From the NCBI GenBank assembly GCA_002347565.1, contig DDXR01000058.1:61523-125522 (forward strand): DNA of 64,000 nucleotides. The letters are read 5' to 3'. Made by a program: the position numbers and the translations under genes. The DNA is from a bacterium UBP2_UBA2255. GTDB taxonomy: Bacteria > Edwardsbacteria > AC1 > EtOH8. The stretch's first letter is position 1. Every line of letters starts with the position of its first letter. Shown here in pieces: positions 17,181 to 27,003 of this stretch. Under the pieces are notes generated by a model that saw only the letters and a list, made by a program, of their open reading frames with translations, did not search any database and was not told where the DNA came from.

Positions 17181-17209
17181 ATTGTAGTACTGCCGGACCC
17201 GAAAGTCAA
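17181..17209 (-). promoter_or_regulatory. Promoter of the phospholipase-like lipoprotein gene
   Basis: -35 TTGACT (17204-17209), 17-nt spacer and -10 TACAAT (17181-17186), upstream of an AGGAG ribosome site. Confidence 0.7.
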
Positions 17210-17236
17210 CGAGTTTTTTGAAACGCAGTGGCGGCG

Positions 17237-19459
17237 TCACGACTCCTCCAGCGCCCGCAGCTCGGCGTCAGCGTGGCGCAGGCGCACCGCCAGGATCCGG
17301 GCCAGCCCCGAGAAGATCATCCCGGCCAGCGCCGGCTCCTGGGCGGCGAAGCGGTCGAAAGCCTCCCGCGAGATGACGTACAGCGCGGCGTCCCTCCCGG
17401 CCACGGCGTCGGCCGAGCGCGTTCCCCTGTCCAGGAAGGCGATCTCCCCGAAGAAGTCGCCCCGGCCGAAGGTCGCCAGGTGGTGCGGCTCCCGTCCGGC
17501 CAGCGGCAGCTCGATGCGGACCTCGCCGCTGCGGATGATGAAGATCTCGTCCCCGGCGTCGCCCTGGCGGAACAGCTTGCCGCCGGCCGTGAACGAACGC
17601 TCGGCCGCGCACTGCCGCAGCAGGGCCAGCTCCCGGGTCGTAAAATCGGCCACCAGGTCGATCTCGCCCAGGTCCAGCGGACGCTCGTCGCGACCGGCGC
17701 CGGCCCCCTGCGCCGACAGCAGGCGGTCCTCCGCCCATTCCAGCGCCGCGTCCAGCTCGGGGAACACCCGGATGCTGCGCTCGGGCCGCATCAGCCCGGC
17801 CTGGTCGAAATAGCGGCGCAGATCCTGGCCGGTGGGCAGGTTGCGCGGGATGTGGGAGAACGCCAGGCTGCCGCCGGCCTCGGCGATGCGCGCGTCCAGC
17901 ATCTCCAGCATGTGGACGGCCGTGAAGTCCACCGCGGCCACCCGCCGCATATCGAGGATCACGCAGTCGCGCCGCGGGAGTTCCGGCTCGATCAGCGAGA
18001 ACAGCTGGTCGGTGGTGCCGAAGAACAGCGCCCCCTGCAGCTCGAAAACAGCCGTCCGGCCGCCCTCCCGCTCCAGCAGGGCCAGCTCACCCGGCAGCCG
18101 GCGCCGCTTGGAGCGGAGCTGGTCACCGCTGGCCATCCGCCGCACCACCGAGGTCCGCACCTGGTCGCGGATGAACAGCGCGATGGCCAGTCCCAGGCCC
18201 ACGCCGGCCGCGGCGATCAGGTTGACGGCCACGGCGGTGACGGCCACCGCGGCGATCACCACGAAATCGAAGGCGGTGGAGCGCTGTTTCAGCAGGGAGA
18301 GGCTGCGGCGGTCGATCATCCGGACGGCCACCACCAGCAGGATGCCGGCCAGCGCCGCCACCGGGATCCACGACACCAGCCCGCCGAACAACAGCAGGGC
18401 CGCCAGCGAGAACCCGCCGGCCAGCAAGCCGGAAAGGCGCGTCCGCCCGCCGCTGCTGATGTTGACCAGCGTCGCCCCCATCGTGCCCGAGCCCGGGATG
18501 CCTCCCCCCAGCGCCGCCGCCATGTTGCCCACCCCCTGGCCGATCAGCTCGCGGTTGGCGTCGTGGCGGCCGCGGGTCAGCGCGTCGACGATCACCGAGC
18601 TCTTGAGGGTGTCGATCGACAGCAGCACGGCCAGCGTTGCCGCCGGCAGCAGGACGCCGGCCAGCGCCGGGAGGCGGAGCTCGCGCAGGGCTTCCCACCG
18701 CCCGGCGAACGACGCGGCGACCGCGTCCAGGCCGGCCCGCGGGATCGGCCCGATCACCAGCCGGTTGCCCTCCAGCGACCGCAGCTCGGGCAGCAGCAGC
18801 GACAGCCCGAAGTAGACGGCGGCTCCCGCCGCCAGCGCGATGATCGGCGCCGGCACGGCCCTGGTCAGCCGCGAGGCCAGCGCCATGCCGGTGATGGCGG
18901 CCAGGCCGACGGCGATGGCCGCCGGGCTCCACGAGCCCGGCGCCGCCAGTCCTCGCCACAGGCCGCCGGTCAGGCCCAGGAACTTCGGCAGCTGGGCGAT
19001 GATGATCAGAAAACCGACGCCGCTGAGATAGCCGGCGATCACCGGGTACGGAATGTACTTCATCAGCCGGCCGCCGCCCAGGGCGCCGAAACCGAACTGC
19101 AGCGCGCCGGCCGCGAGGGCCGCCAGCGACACCATCAGGACGGCGCCGGCCGGCCCGGCCCCGGCCCGTTCCGCCACGAACGCCGCCATCACCGCCGCGG
19201 CCGGCGCGCTGGGGGCCGAGACCAGCCGCGGCGTGCCGCCCAGCAGCGGGGCCAGCAGCCCCAGCGCGACGGCGCCCACCATCCCGGCGAAGGCGCCGGC
19301 GCCCGCCATGCCCGGGCCCAGCGGCGCGAACACCAGCAGGCCGAAGGCCACCGCCGACGGGAACGCCACCAGCATGGCGGCCAGGCCGCCGAAGGCCTCG
19401 CCCGGAATCCCGGCCTTCCGGGCCCGGCCGGCCGCGGATTGCGGCAATCCCTGCGTCAA
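17237..19459 (-). CDS. SulP-family anion transporter with STAS and cNMP-binding domains
   Basis: 740 residues. Residues ~20-420 form a many-helix SulP core with PSAPAAAVMAAF and GGGIPGSGTMGATLVN. A STAS domain follows (~450-550; DCVILDMRRVAAVDFTAVHML). A cyclic-nucleotide-binding domain lies at ~600-725 (GGKLFRQGDAGDEIFIIRSGEVRIE, then GRGDFFGEIAFLDRGTRSADAVAG). The plain family members move sulfate, bicarbonate or dicarboxylates across the inner membrane; the fused Crp-like domain suggests gating by a nucleotide. The start is TTG 22 nt after the GH18 stop, so the two genes are probably co-transcribed. The substrate is not determined. Confidence 0.9.
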   Translation of the reverse strand: MTQGLPQSAAGRARKAGIPGEAFGGLAAMLVAFPSAVAFGLLVFAPLGPGMAGAGAFAGMVGAVALGLLAPLLGGTPRLVSAPSAPAAAVMAAFVAERAGAGPAGAVLMVSLAALAAGALQFGFGALGGGRLMKYIPYPVIAGYLSGVGFLIIIAQLPKFLGLTGGLWRGLAAPGSWSPAAIAVGLAAITGMALASRLTRAVPAPIIALAAGAAVYFGLSLLLPELRSLEGNRLVIGPIPRAGLDAVAASFAGRWEALRELRLPALAGVLLPAATLAVLLSIDTLKSSVIVDALTRGRHDANRELIGQGVGNMAAALGGGIPGSGTMGATLVNISSGGRTRLSGLLAGGFSLAALLLFGGLVSWIPVAALAGILLVVAVRMIDRRSLSLLKQRSTAFDFVVIAAVAVTAVAVNLIAAAGVGLGLAIALFIRDQVRTSVVRRMASGDQLRSKRRRLPGELALLEREGGRTAVFELQGALFFGTTDQLFSLIEPELPRRDCVILDMRRVAAVDFTAVHMLEMLDARIAEAGGSLAFSHIPRNLPTGQDLRRYFDQAGLMRPERSIRVFPELDAALEWAEDRLLSAQGAGAGRDERPLDLGEIDLVADFTTRELALLRQCAAERSFTAGGKLFRQGDAGDEIFIIRSGEVRIELPLAGREPHHLATFGRGDFFGEIAFLDRGTRSADAVAGRDAALYVISREAFDRFAAQEPALAGMIFSGLARILAVRLRHADAELRALEES

Positions 19460-19481
19460 GGTGCGCGGCTCACTCCGGCCG

Positions 19482-21722
19482 TCATTTGATCCTGGCCAGT
19501 TTCACCTGCGCCGTCCGCGCGCCGGCGCTCAGGCGGCAGAAATACACGCCGGCCGAGACCCGGACGCCCCGGTCGTCCCGGCCGTCCCAGGACGCCGCGT
19601 GCGAGCCCGCCGGCAGCACCGCGTCGGCCAGCGTCCTGACCCGCTGGCCGGCCACATTATATACGGCGAGCCGGGCCGGGCCCAGCGCCGGCAATTGATA
19701 CGCGACCGTCGTGGCGCCCCGGAAGGGGTTGGGGCGGGCGGGCGACAGCCCGAACCGCGGCGGCGGGCCGAGCAGCACCTCGGCCGATCCGTTCAACTCG
19801 ATCCTTCCCCCGAGGTCGACTGAATAAAGGCGGTAGGCATACAGCCCGGCGCCGCCCGGCCGGTCGATAGCCTCGTAGTCGGCCCCCTGCACGGCGTTCG
19901 CCGCCGGCAGCGACTGCACCGGCCGGAACGCGCACCCGCCGCCCGAGCGCTCGATCCGCCACGCCGCCAGGTCCTGCTCGGCGAAGGTGCGCCAGCGCAG
20001 CCGCACCCGGTCCGCCCCCTCCGCCGCGCCGGCAAAGTTGCCCAGGCAGACGCCCTGGCCGCCGGCCGGGCCGAATGCGATGTCGTCCCAGCGGTCCCAG
20101 AAGCCGTTGCTGGAATCCACCCGGAGGCACAGCTTGATCCGGGCGAACCTGGTCAGCGCCGGGGCGGTGACCGTGCCGGTGGACAGCAGCTGGTAGGCGG
20201 CGTTGTCCGACGACAGCGCCGCGGTGGTGTCCGCTCTGATCACCCGGTGCAGGGAGTCGTGCCACTCGATCCGCATCCCCATCACGTTGCGGGCGCCGTC
20301 GTTCTTGCGGGCCCAGCCGGAAAGGGCGTAGGCGAGGTTGGGCGCGGCGGCGACGTCCTGGAACAGGAAGGAAAAGTACGGCAGGCCCTGCCCGCGGTTG
20401 ATCACCATGTGCTTGAGCGCCCGGGTCCCGCCGTGGACGTAGTCGGCCGCCGCCACCGCCTTGGCGTTGCCCCCCTCCAGCCAGCCGGCCGGCCGGACGC
20501 TGTCGGCCGTCGGCACGGCGGCGGTGTCGAGGAAGACCGCCTCCATGCCGCCGTTCCGGAAGGTGTCGTCGGGAACGTTGAAATTGGTCCGCAGGGCGTC
20601 CCACAGCTCGGCCCGGGAACCGTCGTAGGACAGCGCCCACATCCCGGTGCCGGCCAGCATGCTGTCCCACACCGCGCGGTACTTGTACCCCAGGCTGACC
20701 TCGTCGTCGTACCAGCACTGGCGGTGGGTGCCGGAATAGTAGTAGTACCAGGGCGTGGAAGACGCCGCGTGCCACAGCCGGCCGTAGCTGCTGGCGTTTG
20801 GCGCCGCGTTGCTGTAGACCACGGCGGTGCCGCTGCCCGAGGTGGACGCGCCCGGGGAGGAGCCGGCGCAGGGCCAGTCGAACCCGTAGTAGGGGAAACC
20901 GGCGATCAGCTTGCCCCGGCGGTAACCGGAGTAGTGCGCGTAGTCGTGGATGGTCCACAGCACGTCGCGGCTGTAGCCGTCCAATGGCGAGACCGGGCCG
21001 GTGGCGCTCGATCCGCTCCAGAAGTAGTCGTAGGCCATGATGAACAGGCCGTCGGAGTAGATGGCCAGCGAATCGTAGTCCCAGGCTCCCGACCAGTCCA
21101 CCGCCGGCGTGGCCAGACTGACGTGGGATGCGGGGTTCCAGGAGTGGAAGCTGTCGGACAGCTCGCGGGTGAAGCGCACCATGTTCTGCTTCTGGGTCAG
21201 CGGCAGGCCCTCGAAGTCGATGTTGACGCCGTCGCAATTCGCGTTGCGCACCATCGTCACCAGGTTCCTGGCCGCGGCGGTGCGGTTGGCCGCGGCGGAG
21301 AGGATCGCCGCGATGGTGTCCGAGTTGAAGCAGGTGGCGCACAGCGTGACCTTGACCCCGTTCTTGCGCGCCAGGTTGATGGTGGACGACCACAGCGAGG
21401 GGAAGTTGTGACTGTTGTTGAGCGAGCCGTTGCCGCGGACGTCCACGCTGAAGCAGGCGATGTGGGTCAGCAGGTCGTAGTGCAGGTAGGTGTCGGACGT
21501 CCAGTAGGGATCGTAGCCGTAGACGGTCTTGGACACCCGGGGCGCGCCGGCCCGGGCCGGCTGCGTCAGGGGCTGCGCCGGCCCCTTGCCGCCCGCGGCC
21601 ACCGGGTGGCGCTCGGACTCGAGCTGGTGGATGCCCCGGCGGTCCGGCTGCTGGGCCAGGGCCAGCGATGCCGCGGCCGCGAGCACGATGATGCGTGTCA
21701 GGACGGTCTCGGGTACGGTCAT
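19482..21722 (-). CDS. Secreted GH18-type glycoside hydrolase with FlgD-like C-terminus
   Basis: 746 residues. A signal peptide (~1-23) leads to a GH18 TIM barrel (~65-400) with the catalytic DGVNIDFE, in which Glu is the acid/base. Preceding FSVDV and later FIMAYDYFW match other barrel strands. A beta-sandwich module (~400-545) resembles carbohydrate-binding modules. The last ~85 residues are a FlgD-like domain (ARPNPFRGATT...AGQRVRTL...WDGRDDRG) very close to that of the C25 protease. Targets are likely chitin-, peptidoglycan- or N-glycan-like beta-1,4 N-acetylglucosamine polymers. The -10 box ends 6 nt before the ATG. Confidence 0.88.
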   Translation of the reverse strand: MTVPETVLTRIIVLAAAASLALAQQPDRRGIHQLESERHPVAAGGKGPAQPLTQPARAGAPRVSKTVYGYDPYWTSDTYLHYDLLTHIACFSVDVRGNGSLNNSHNFPSLWSSTINLARKNGVKVTLCATCFNSDTIAAILSAAANRTAAARNLVTMVRNANCDGVNIDFEGLPLTQKQNMVRFTRELSDSFHSWNPASHVSLATPAVDWSGAWDYDSLAIYSDGLFIMAYDYFWSGSSATGPVSPLDGYSRDVLWTIHDYAHYSGYRRGKLIAGFPYYGFDWPCAGSSPGASTSGSGTAVVYSNAAPNASSYGRLWHAASSTPWYYYYSGTHRQCWYDDEVSLGYKYRAVWDSMLAGTGMWALSYDGSRAELWDALRTNFNVPDDTFRNGGMEAVFLDTAAVPTADSVRPAGWLEGGNAKAVAAADYVHGGTRALKHMVINRGQGLPYFSFLFQDVAAAPNLAYALSGWARKNDGARNVMGMRIEWHDSLHRVIRADTTAALSSDNAAYQLLSTGTVTAPALTRFARIKLCLRVDSSNGFWDRWDDIAFGPAGGQGVCLGNFAGAAEGADRVRLRWRTFAEQDLAAWRIERSGGGCAFRPVQSLPAANAVQGADYEAIDRPGGAGLYAYRLYSVDLGGRIELNGSAEVLLGPPPRFGLSPARPNPFRGATTVAYQLPALGPARLAVYNVAGQRVRTLADAVLPAGSHAASWDGRDDRGVRVSAGVYFCRLSAGARTAQVKLARIK

Positions 21723-21728
21723 ACAGAT

Positions 21729-21756
21729 ATCGTACCATAAAAACGGGATTTGTCAA
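21729..21756 (-). promoter_or_regulatory. Promoter giving a leaderless GH18 transcript
   Basis: -35 TTGACA (21751-21756), 16-nt spacer and extended -10 TGG-TACGAT (21729-21734). Exactly 6 nt then separate it from the ATG at 21722. Confidence 0.7.
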
Positions 21757-21793
21757 CGGAAAAAACAGCCGCTGCCGGCGGGCATCTTTCCCA

Positions 21794-21822
21794 TTGACAA
21801 ACCGGCCCGGTTCTGCTATCCT
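21794..21822 (+). promoter_or_regulatory. Promoter of tRNA-Leu and possibly the pilT pair
   Basis: -35 TTGACA (21794-21799), 17-nt spacer and extended -10 TGC-TATCCT (21817-21822), 13 nt before the tRNA 5' end. Confidence 0.75.
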
Positions 21823-21835
21823 ATTCGCATCTCCC

Positions 21836-21922
21836 GCCGGCGTGGTGAAACTGGTAGACGCAGAGGACTCAAAATCCTCCGGCAGCGATGCCATGGGGGT
21901 TCGATTCCCTCCGCCGGCACCA
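21836..21922 (+). tRNA. tRNA-Leu (anticodon CAA)
   Basis: An 87-nt type II tRNA with encoded CCA. The acceptor GCCGGCG pairs with CGCCGGC, and the anticodon stem GAGGA/TCCTC carries the loop CTCAAAA. The long variable arm (GGCAGCGATGCC) and T-loop TTCGATT are present. It reads UUG codons. The first pilT gene starts 45 nt downstream. Confidence 0.95.
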
Positions 21923-21967
21923 CCGGGTCCCCCGGCCAACGATCAACGCCATCGCGGCGCACGGCAT

Positions 21968-23047
<1,080 letters not shown>

Positions 23048-23051
23048 CCCC

Positions 23052-24149
23052 ATGCAGCTCGCTGAACTGTTGTATACCACCTTCCAGAAGAACGCCTCGG
23101 ACCTGATCCTCAAGGTCGGCTCCAAGCCCATCCTGCGCATCCAGGGCGAGCTGACGCCGCTGGACCCCCAGCCCCTGCTGACCCCGGAGGACACCAAGCG
23201 TTTCGCGGTCGACATCATGACCAAGGAGCAGCTGGAGCGCTTCCGCCGCGACCGCGAGCTGGACCTGGCCTGCTCCATCGCCAACATCTGCCGCTTCCGG
23301 GTGTCGGTGTTCCACCAGCGGGGCGAGTTCGGCCTGGTGTTCCGGGTGGTGCCCAACCGCATCCCCACCATCGACGAGCTGGGCCTGCCGGTCACCTGCA
23401 AGAACCTGGCGATGCGGCCGCGCGGCCTGGTGCTGGTCACCGGCCCGGCCGGCTGCGGCAAGTCGACCACCATCGCGGCCATGGTCGAGACCCGCAACGC
23501 CAACCAGGAATGCCACATCGTCACCATCGAGGACCCGATCGAGTTCATCTACCAGGACAAGAAGGCCGAGATCAACCAGCGCGAGGTGGGCAAGGACACC
23601 TACTCCTTCACCGCGGCCCTCAAGAGCGTGCTGCGCCAGGACCCCAACGTCATCGTGGTGGGCGAGATGCGCGACCTGGAGACCATCCAGCTGGCCATCA
23701 CCGCCTCCGAGACCGGCCACCTGGTGCTGTCCACCCTCCACACCACCGACGCCATGTCCACCATCGACCGGATCGTCGAGGTGTTCCCGCCCCACCAGCA
23801 GATGCAGGTGCGGATGCAGCTGTCGGGCAACCTGCTGGGCGTCCTTTCCCAGGTGCTGCTGAAGCGGGCCGACGGCAATGGCCGGATCGTGGCCTACGAG
23901 ATGATGCTGACCAACGCCGCCATCCGCAACCTGATCCGCGAGGGCAAGACCTCGCAGCTGGGCTCGGCCATCCAGATGGGCATGAAGCTGGGGATGATGC
24001 CGCTCAACCACTCGCTGGCCGAGCTGGTGGCAAAGAAGCTGGTGACGCCCGATGAGGCGCTGACCCACACCGACACGCCCGACGAGCTCAAGGCCCTGCT
24101 GTCGCGGCCGCAGGCCGCGGCCGCCCGCCCCGCCGCCCCGCCCAGGTAG
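23052..24149 (+). CDS. PilT/PilU-type twitching ATPase, second copy
   Basis: 365 residues and paralogous to the preceding protein, with the same order of motifs: SDLILKVGSKPILRI, Walker A GPAGCGKSTT around residue 131, EDPIEF, VVGEMRDLET and TGHLVLSTLHTTDA. The C-terminus has an added Ala/Pro-rich tail (RPQAAAARPAAPPR). Tandem PilT-PilU pairs work together in retraction in proteobacteria, which makes PilU a fair guess, but assignment of one copy as PilU by sequence alone is not safe. Confidence 0.88.
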   Translation: MQLAELLYTTFQKNASDLILKVGSKPILRIQGELTPLDPQPLLTPEDTKRFAVDIMTKEQLERFRRDRELDLACSIANICRFRVSVFHQRGEFGLVFRVVPNRIPTIDELGLPVTCKNLAMRPRGLVLVTGPAGCGKSTTIAAMVETRNANQECHIVTIEDPIEFIYQDKKAEINQREVGKDTYSFTAALKSVLRQDPNVIVVGEMRDLETIQLAITASETGHLVLSTLHTTDAMSTIDRIVEVFPPHQQMQVRMQLSGNLLGVLSQVLLKRADGNGRIVAYEMMLTNAAIRNLIREGKTSQLGSAIQMGMKLGMMPLNHSLAELVAKKLVTPDEALTHTDTPDELKALLSRPQAAAARPAAPPR

Positions 24150-24190
24150 GGCGTCAGCCCATTCCGGCCCCGGTGAACCTGATGACGACC

Positions 24191-24220
24191 CGTAGGGACA
24201 TGGCACGCCATGTCCCTACG
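24191..24220. repeat. CGTAGGGACATGGC palindrome
   Basis: A 14-bp inverted repeat (CGTAGGGACATGGC and its complement, 2-nt centre) in the short gap between pilT copy 2 and the radical SAM gene. Very similar 'CGTAGGG..C' palindromes are scattered through many bacterial genomes; only one copy is in this window. Confidence 0.65.
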
Positions 24221-24240
24221 TTCATGACAGGACGAACCGC

Positions 24241-25422
24241 ATGAAACCTTCCCGCTACAACCACATCGTCCGCCGCCGCGGGCGGCAGCCGGCGATCTAC
24301 AACAGCCGCAGCCACCGCATCCTGGAGCTGGACGCCGTCCAGCAGGCGATCTACAACGGCCTGCAGATCCCCATCACCCGGGGGCTGATGAACCCCCGGG
24401 ACCCCGCGATGGAAAAGTTCCTCGGCGCGCTGTGCGAAAACCGGATGGCGGTCGAGGAGAACTACGACGAGCTGCCCGAGGTCCAGCTGCGGTCGAACCT
24501 GGTGCGCTTCGGGCGCTCCCGGCTGTCGCTATGGCTGCAGCTGACCACCCGCTGCCAGGCCGGCTGCGCCGAGTGCCCGTACCGGGAAGGCCGCCTGGAC
24601 GCAGGCGATGCCGCGCGCCAGCGGCTGCTGGACCTCATCGCATCCCGCGTTCCCGAGCTCCAGGCCCTGGAGCTGACCCTGTGGGGCGGCGACCCGTTCC
24701 TGGCCTGGCCGGCCTGGAGGGCGCTGGAGCGGGAGATCGCGGCGTTGTCGCGCCAGCACAAGTTCGAATGGAGCTGCCGGATCGTGGCCAACGCCGTGCC
24801 CAGGGACTTTGGGGAAAAGGAGCTGGCCGGCATCGACCGGCTGCTGCTGAACGACCAGTCGTTCGCCGGCACGGCCGCCGCGCCGGTGACCTTTCTGACC
24901 GACTTCAAGCGCGTGGCCGACCGCCACGGCGGCTTCGCGGCCGGCACCAGCATGCGGTTCATCCCCAACCAGCCGTCGGCCGGGCTGTGCCGCAACCTCA
25001 ACGGCCTGTGCCAGAGCGTGCCCGAGTTCACCGACGAGGAGTACGACATCATCCGGCGGCTGGTGCTGGAGGGCGTGGCGGTGGAAAACCTGCCCCGGCC
25101 CAAGCACACGGCCTGCCAGGCAGTCGACCCGCAGAGCTTCATCATCGACGTGGCCGGCCGGGTGCACAAGTGCTGGAACGACGCGGGCAAGCCGGAGGCC
25201 GACTGCGCCGCCGCGCTGGACGACCCCTTCGCGCCCCAGCTGTTCCGCTGGATGTCGTGGGACCCGTTCCGCCAGCAGCACTGCCGGGCCTGCAACATCC
25301 TGCCCTGGTGCCAGGGCGGGTGCATCGCCAAACCGGACAACGAGGACTGCGGCCACTGGCGCTACGCGCTGCGGGAATTGCTGAAGCTGGCGGTGATGGG
25401 CATAGAGAAGCGGGGCGAGTGA
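24241..25422 (+). CDS. Radical SAM/SPASM protein, stand-alone
   Basis: 393 residues. An N-terminal ~95-residue segment precedes the radical SAM motif CQAGCAEC (Cys105, Cys109, Cys112). The SAM loop is WGGDP instead of the usual GGEP. The C-terminal SPASM domain is well formed: KCWND, then CRACNILPWCQGGC and a last Cys. This is the layout of anaerobic sulfatase-maturase-like and peptide-modifying enzymes. No PqqD or candidate small substrate is adjacent, and a sulfatase-type gene lies 31 kb away, so the substrate is unknown. Its last codons form the left arm of a terminator. Confidence 0.85.
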   Translation: MKPSRYNHIVRRRGRQPAIYNSRSHRILELDAVQQAIYNGLQIPITRGLMNPRDPAMEKFLGALCENRMAVEENYDELPEVQLRSNLVRFGRSRLSLWLQLTTRCQAGCAECPYREGRLDAGDAARQRLLDLIASRVPELQALELTLWGGDPFLAWPAWRALEREIAALSRQHKFEWSCRIVANAVPRDFGEKELAGIDRLLLNDQSFAGTAAAPVTFLTDFKRVADRHGGFAAGTSMRFIPNQPSAGLCRNLNGLCQSVPEFTDEEYDIIRRLVLEGVAVENLPRPKHTACQAVDPQSFIIDVAGRVHKCWNDAGKPEADCAAALDDPFAPQLFRWMSWDPFRQQHCRACNILPWCQGGCIAKPDNEDCGHWRYALRELLKLAVMGIEKRGE

Positions 25423-25458
25423 AACTCGCCCCGCTTTAACATATTATTTATGTTAAAG
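25408..25458 (+). terminator. Terminator overlapping the radical SAM stop codon, plus a second hairpin
   Basis: AAGCGGGGCGAG / CTCGCCCCGCTT with the TGA stop in the loop (25408-25436). A second AT-rich hairpin CTTTAACATA / TATGTTAAAG follows at about 25434-25458. Confidence 0.75.
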
Positions 25459-25488
25459 TAAACATCGCGTACTACTATTAAATTACTT

Positions 25489-26079
25489 TTAAGACTCGAC
25501 TATTTTTTCTAGATCCCAACAAAGCACAACACCCAATACATTAGCCTTTCTATTGCATATAGTGATGAAAGTCCGTTCAACATGTGTTAGCAAGTACCCG
25601 TTCTTTTTAAAAAAACGTCGGATAGCTTTTATTCGAAATGGAGCGTTAATGAATTCTAGAAAATTCATATAGCCTATCCAATTGCCAAGTATTATCACAA
25701 GCAATGCAAGTATTGGCATATACTCTTTATTTAGAAAAAGATGCACACTTAGTATTGCACTTAATACGATTGTAACAACCCAAGATCCCAATATTTGTGG
25801 GAACATTATTTTCAATAACCTTGAGTAATCATCCACTTTAATCAAGGTACCTACAGTATAGCCCAAGATGCCGAAAACAAAAACATAAATAGTAGATTTT
25901 GTAAGTACAGCTGCTATGATTGCCATTACACTACTAATCGCGTTAGGCATTTTTTCCCACAGTTCTACGTCCGTTAATATGTCAGTATATTGTCCAGATT
26001 CTAACAATGGTAGTATTGTTTCTTTAACCTTTTCTTCGTTTAAACGAACCTTCAAACCATTCGGTGTGTAAAATGGCAT
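25489..26079 (-). CDS. Four-helix membrane protein of an AT-rich island, unknown
   Basis: 196 residues with a polar N-terminus (MPFYTPNGLKVRLNEEKVKE) and four hydrophobic segments, about residues 50-68, 70-84, 97-116 and 124-139. A basic amphipathic stretch (RIKAIRRFFKKNGYL) and a C-terminal cytosolic-looking domain follow. I do not recognise the family. The ATG at 26079 has GAGGTG about 8 nt upstream. Base composition is far richer in A/T than the flanking genes, which points to recent transfer. It is transcribed with, and downstream of, the TPR gene. Confidence 0.75.
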   Translation of the reverse strand: MPFYTPNGLKVRLNEEKVKETILPLLESGQYTDILTDVELWEKMPNAISSVMAIIAAVLTKSTIYVFVFGILGYTVGTLIKVDDYSRLLKIMFPQILGSWVVTIVLSAILSVHLFLNKEYMPILALLVIILGNWIGYMNFLEFINAPFRIKAIRRFFKKNGYLLTHVERTFITICNRKANVLGVVLCWDLEKIVES

Positions 26080-26158
26080 CTTTAGCACCTCACTATCATA
26101 GTTATTTTCACAATCAGTTTGATCTTTTCTGCGCTTACCTTTCTTCGTAAATGTTCTT

Positions 26159-26926
26159 TTACCAGGTATTCATTCTTTCTGTTAACCATTCTTTTGCCCA
26201 CTTTGAACCTAATCGGGCGGCACGTTTTATAAGTTGCACTGCTTCTTCGTGTTTTCGCTGTTTCAATAATATATTCGCTTTGTTTTGATAGGGTCTCCAC
26301 TCATTGGTTTTATGCACTATTGCACTATCAAAATCTGCCAAAGCTTTTTCATATTCACCCATTTTTTCATAAATCATACCACGATTGTTGTACCCCCATC
26401 CACTCGTATCTAAAGCTATAGACCTGGTATATTCCTGCAACGCCAACTCTAATTTTCCATTTCTTTCATGTATCCATGCTCTTCCGTAATGTGCGGTGCT
26501 TTGTTCGGGGCAGTACTTGATTATACGTGAATAATCATTTTCTGCCTCTGCATATTCACCTAACATCGTATACCTTCTTGCCCTGCCGAATAAAGCAGCC
26601 GTGTCACGTTCATTTCTTTCTATACATCTGCTATAGTCACTTATTGCGTCCCTTATATTTCGCTTATCACTATAATCTAATAATTCATTATTAGTGTATT
26701 TCAATTTTGCTTCATGAGTTACAATCTGTGCTCTCACTAGATATGCTCTCATCAAGCCCCTATTAAAGTAAATAGCTCGGTCTACTTTTGATTTTGCTAT
26801 TTGATAATTCCCGTTATTATAATTATCCTCACCTTGTTTTAAAAGCATGTTTGCATAGTAGTTCTTCCCGAAGTATAGTGCAATAAGTATGACCAATACT
26901 ATTACTATTCTAATCACCTTCTTCAT
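26159..26926 (-). CDS. Membrane-anchored TPR protein of the AT-rich island
   Basis: 255 residues. One N-terminal transmembrane anchor (VIRIVIVLVILIALYFG) is followed by about six TPR units. Examples are SRCIERNERDTAALFGRA, YSRIIKYCPEQSTAHYGRA and ALADFDSAIVHKTNEWRPYQ. It is probably a periplasm-facing scaffold. It differs sharply in codon use (many A/T-ending codons) from the TPR gene just upstream at 27004, so it is not a recent duplicate of that one. A GAGGGTG ribosome site precedes the ATG. No known system is recognised. Confidence 0.8.
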   Translation of the reverse strand: MKKVIRIVIVLVILIALYFGKNYYANMLLKQGEDNYNNGNYQIAKSKVDRAIYFNRGLMRAYLVRAQIVTHEAKLKYTNNELLDYSDKRNIRDAISDYSRCIERNERDTAALFGRARRYTMLGEYAEAENDYSRIIKYCPEQSTAHYGRAWIHERNGKLELALQEYTRSIALDTSGWGYNNRGMIYEKMGEYEKALADFDSAIVHKTNEWRPYQNKANILLKQRKHEEAVQLIKRAARLGSKWAKEWLTERMNTW

Positions 26927-26953
26927 CTCAGCACCCTCATATATTCTACATTA

Positions 26954-26990
26954 AAAAAACAGGAAACCCCTTCACAAAAGAAGGGGTTCC
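26954..26990 (-). terminator. Terminator of the TPR gene at 27004-27705
   Basis: Minus strand GGAACCCCTTC / GAAGGGGTTTCC stem followed by TGTTTTTTT. It separates the high-GC TPR gene from the AT-rich island. Confidence 0.88.
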
Positions 26991-27003
26991 CTAGTTCTAT
27001 TTA

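Noticed and set aside
17228..19489. 753-aa plus-strand frame opposite the SulP gene
   Set aside because: Composition is Arg/Gln/His/Pro-rich with no domain, as expected for the antisense of a GC-rich gene; the minus strand has a complete three-domain protein.
26082..26300. 72-aa minus-strand frame in the AT-rich island
   Set aside because: Overlaps the TPR gene in another frame and shows no domain or ribosome site.
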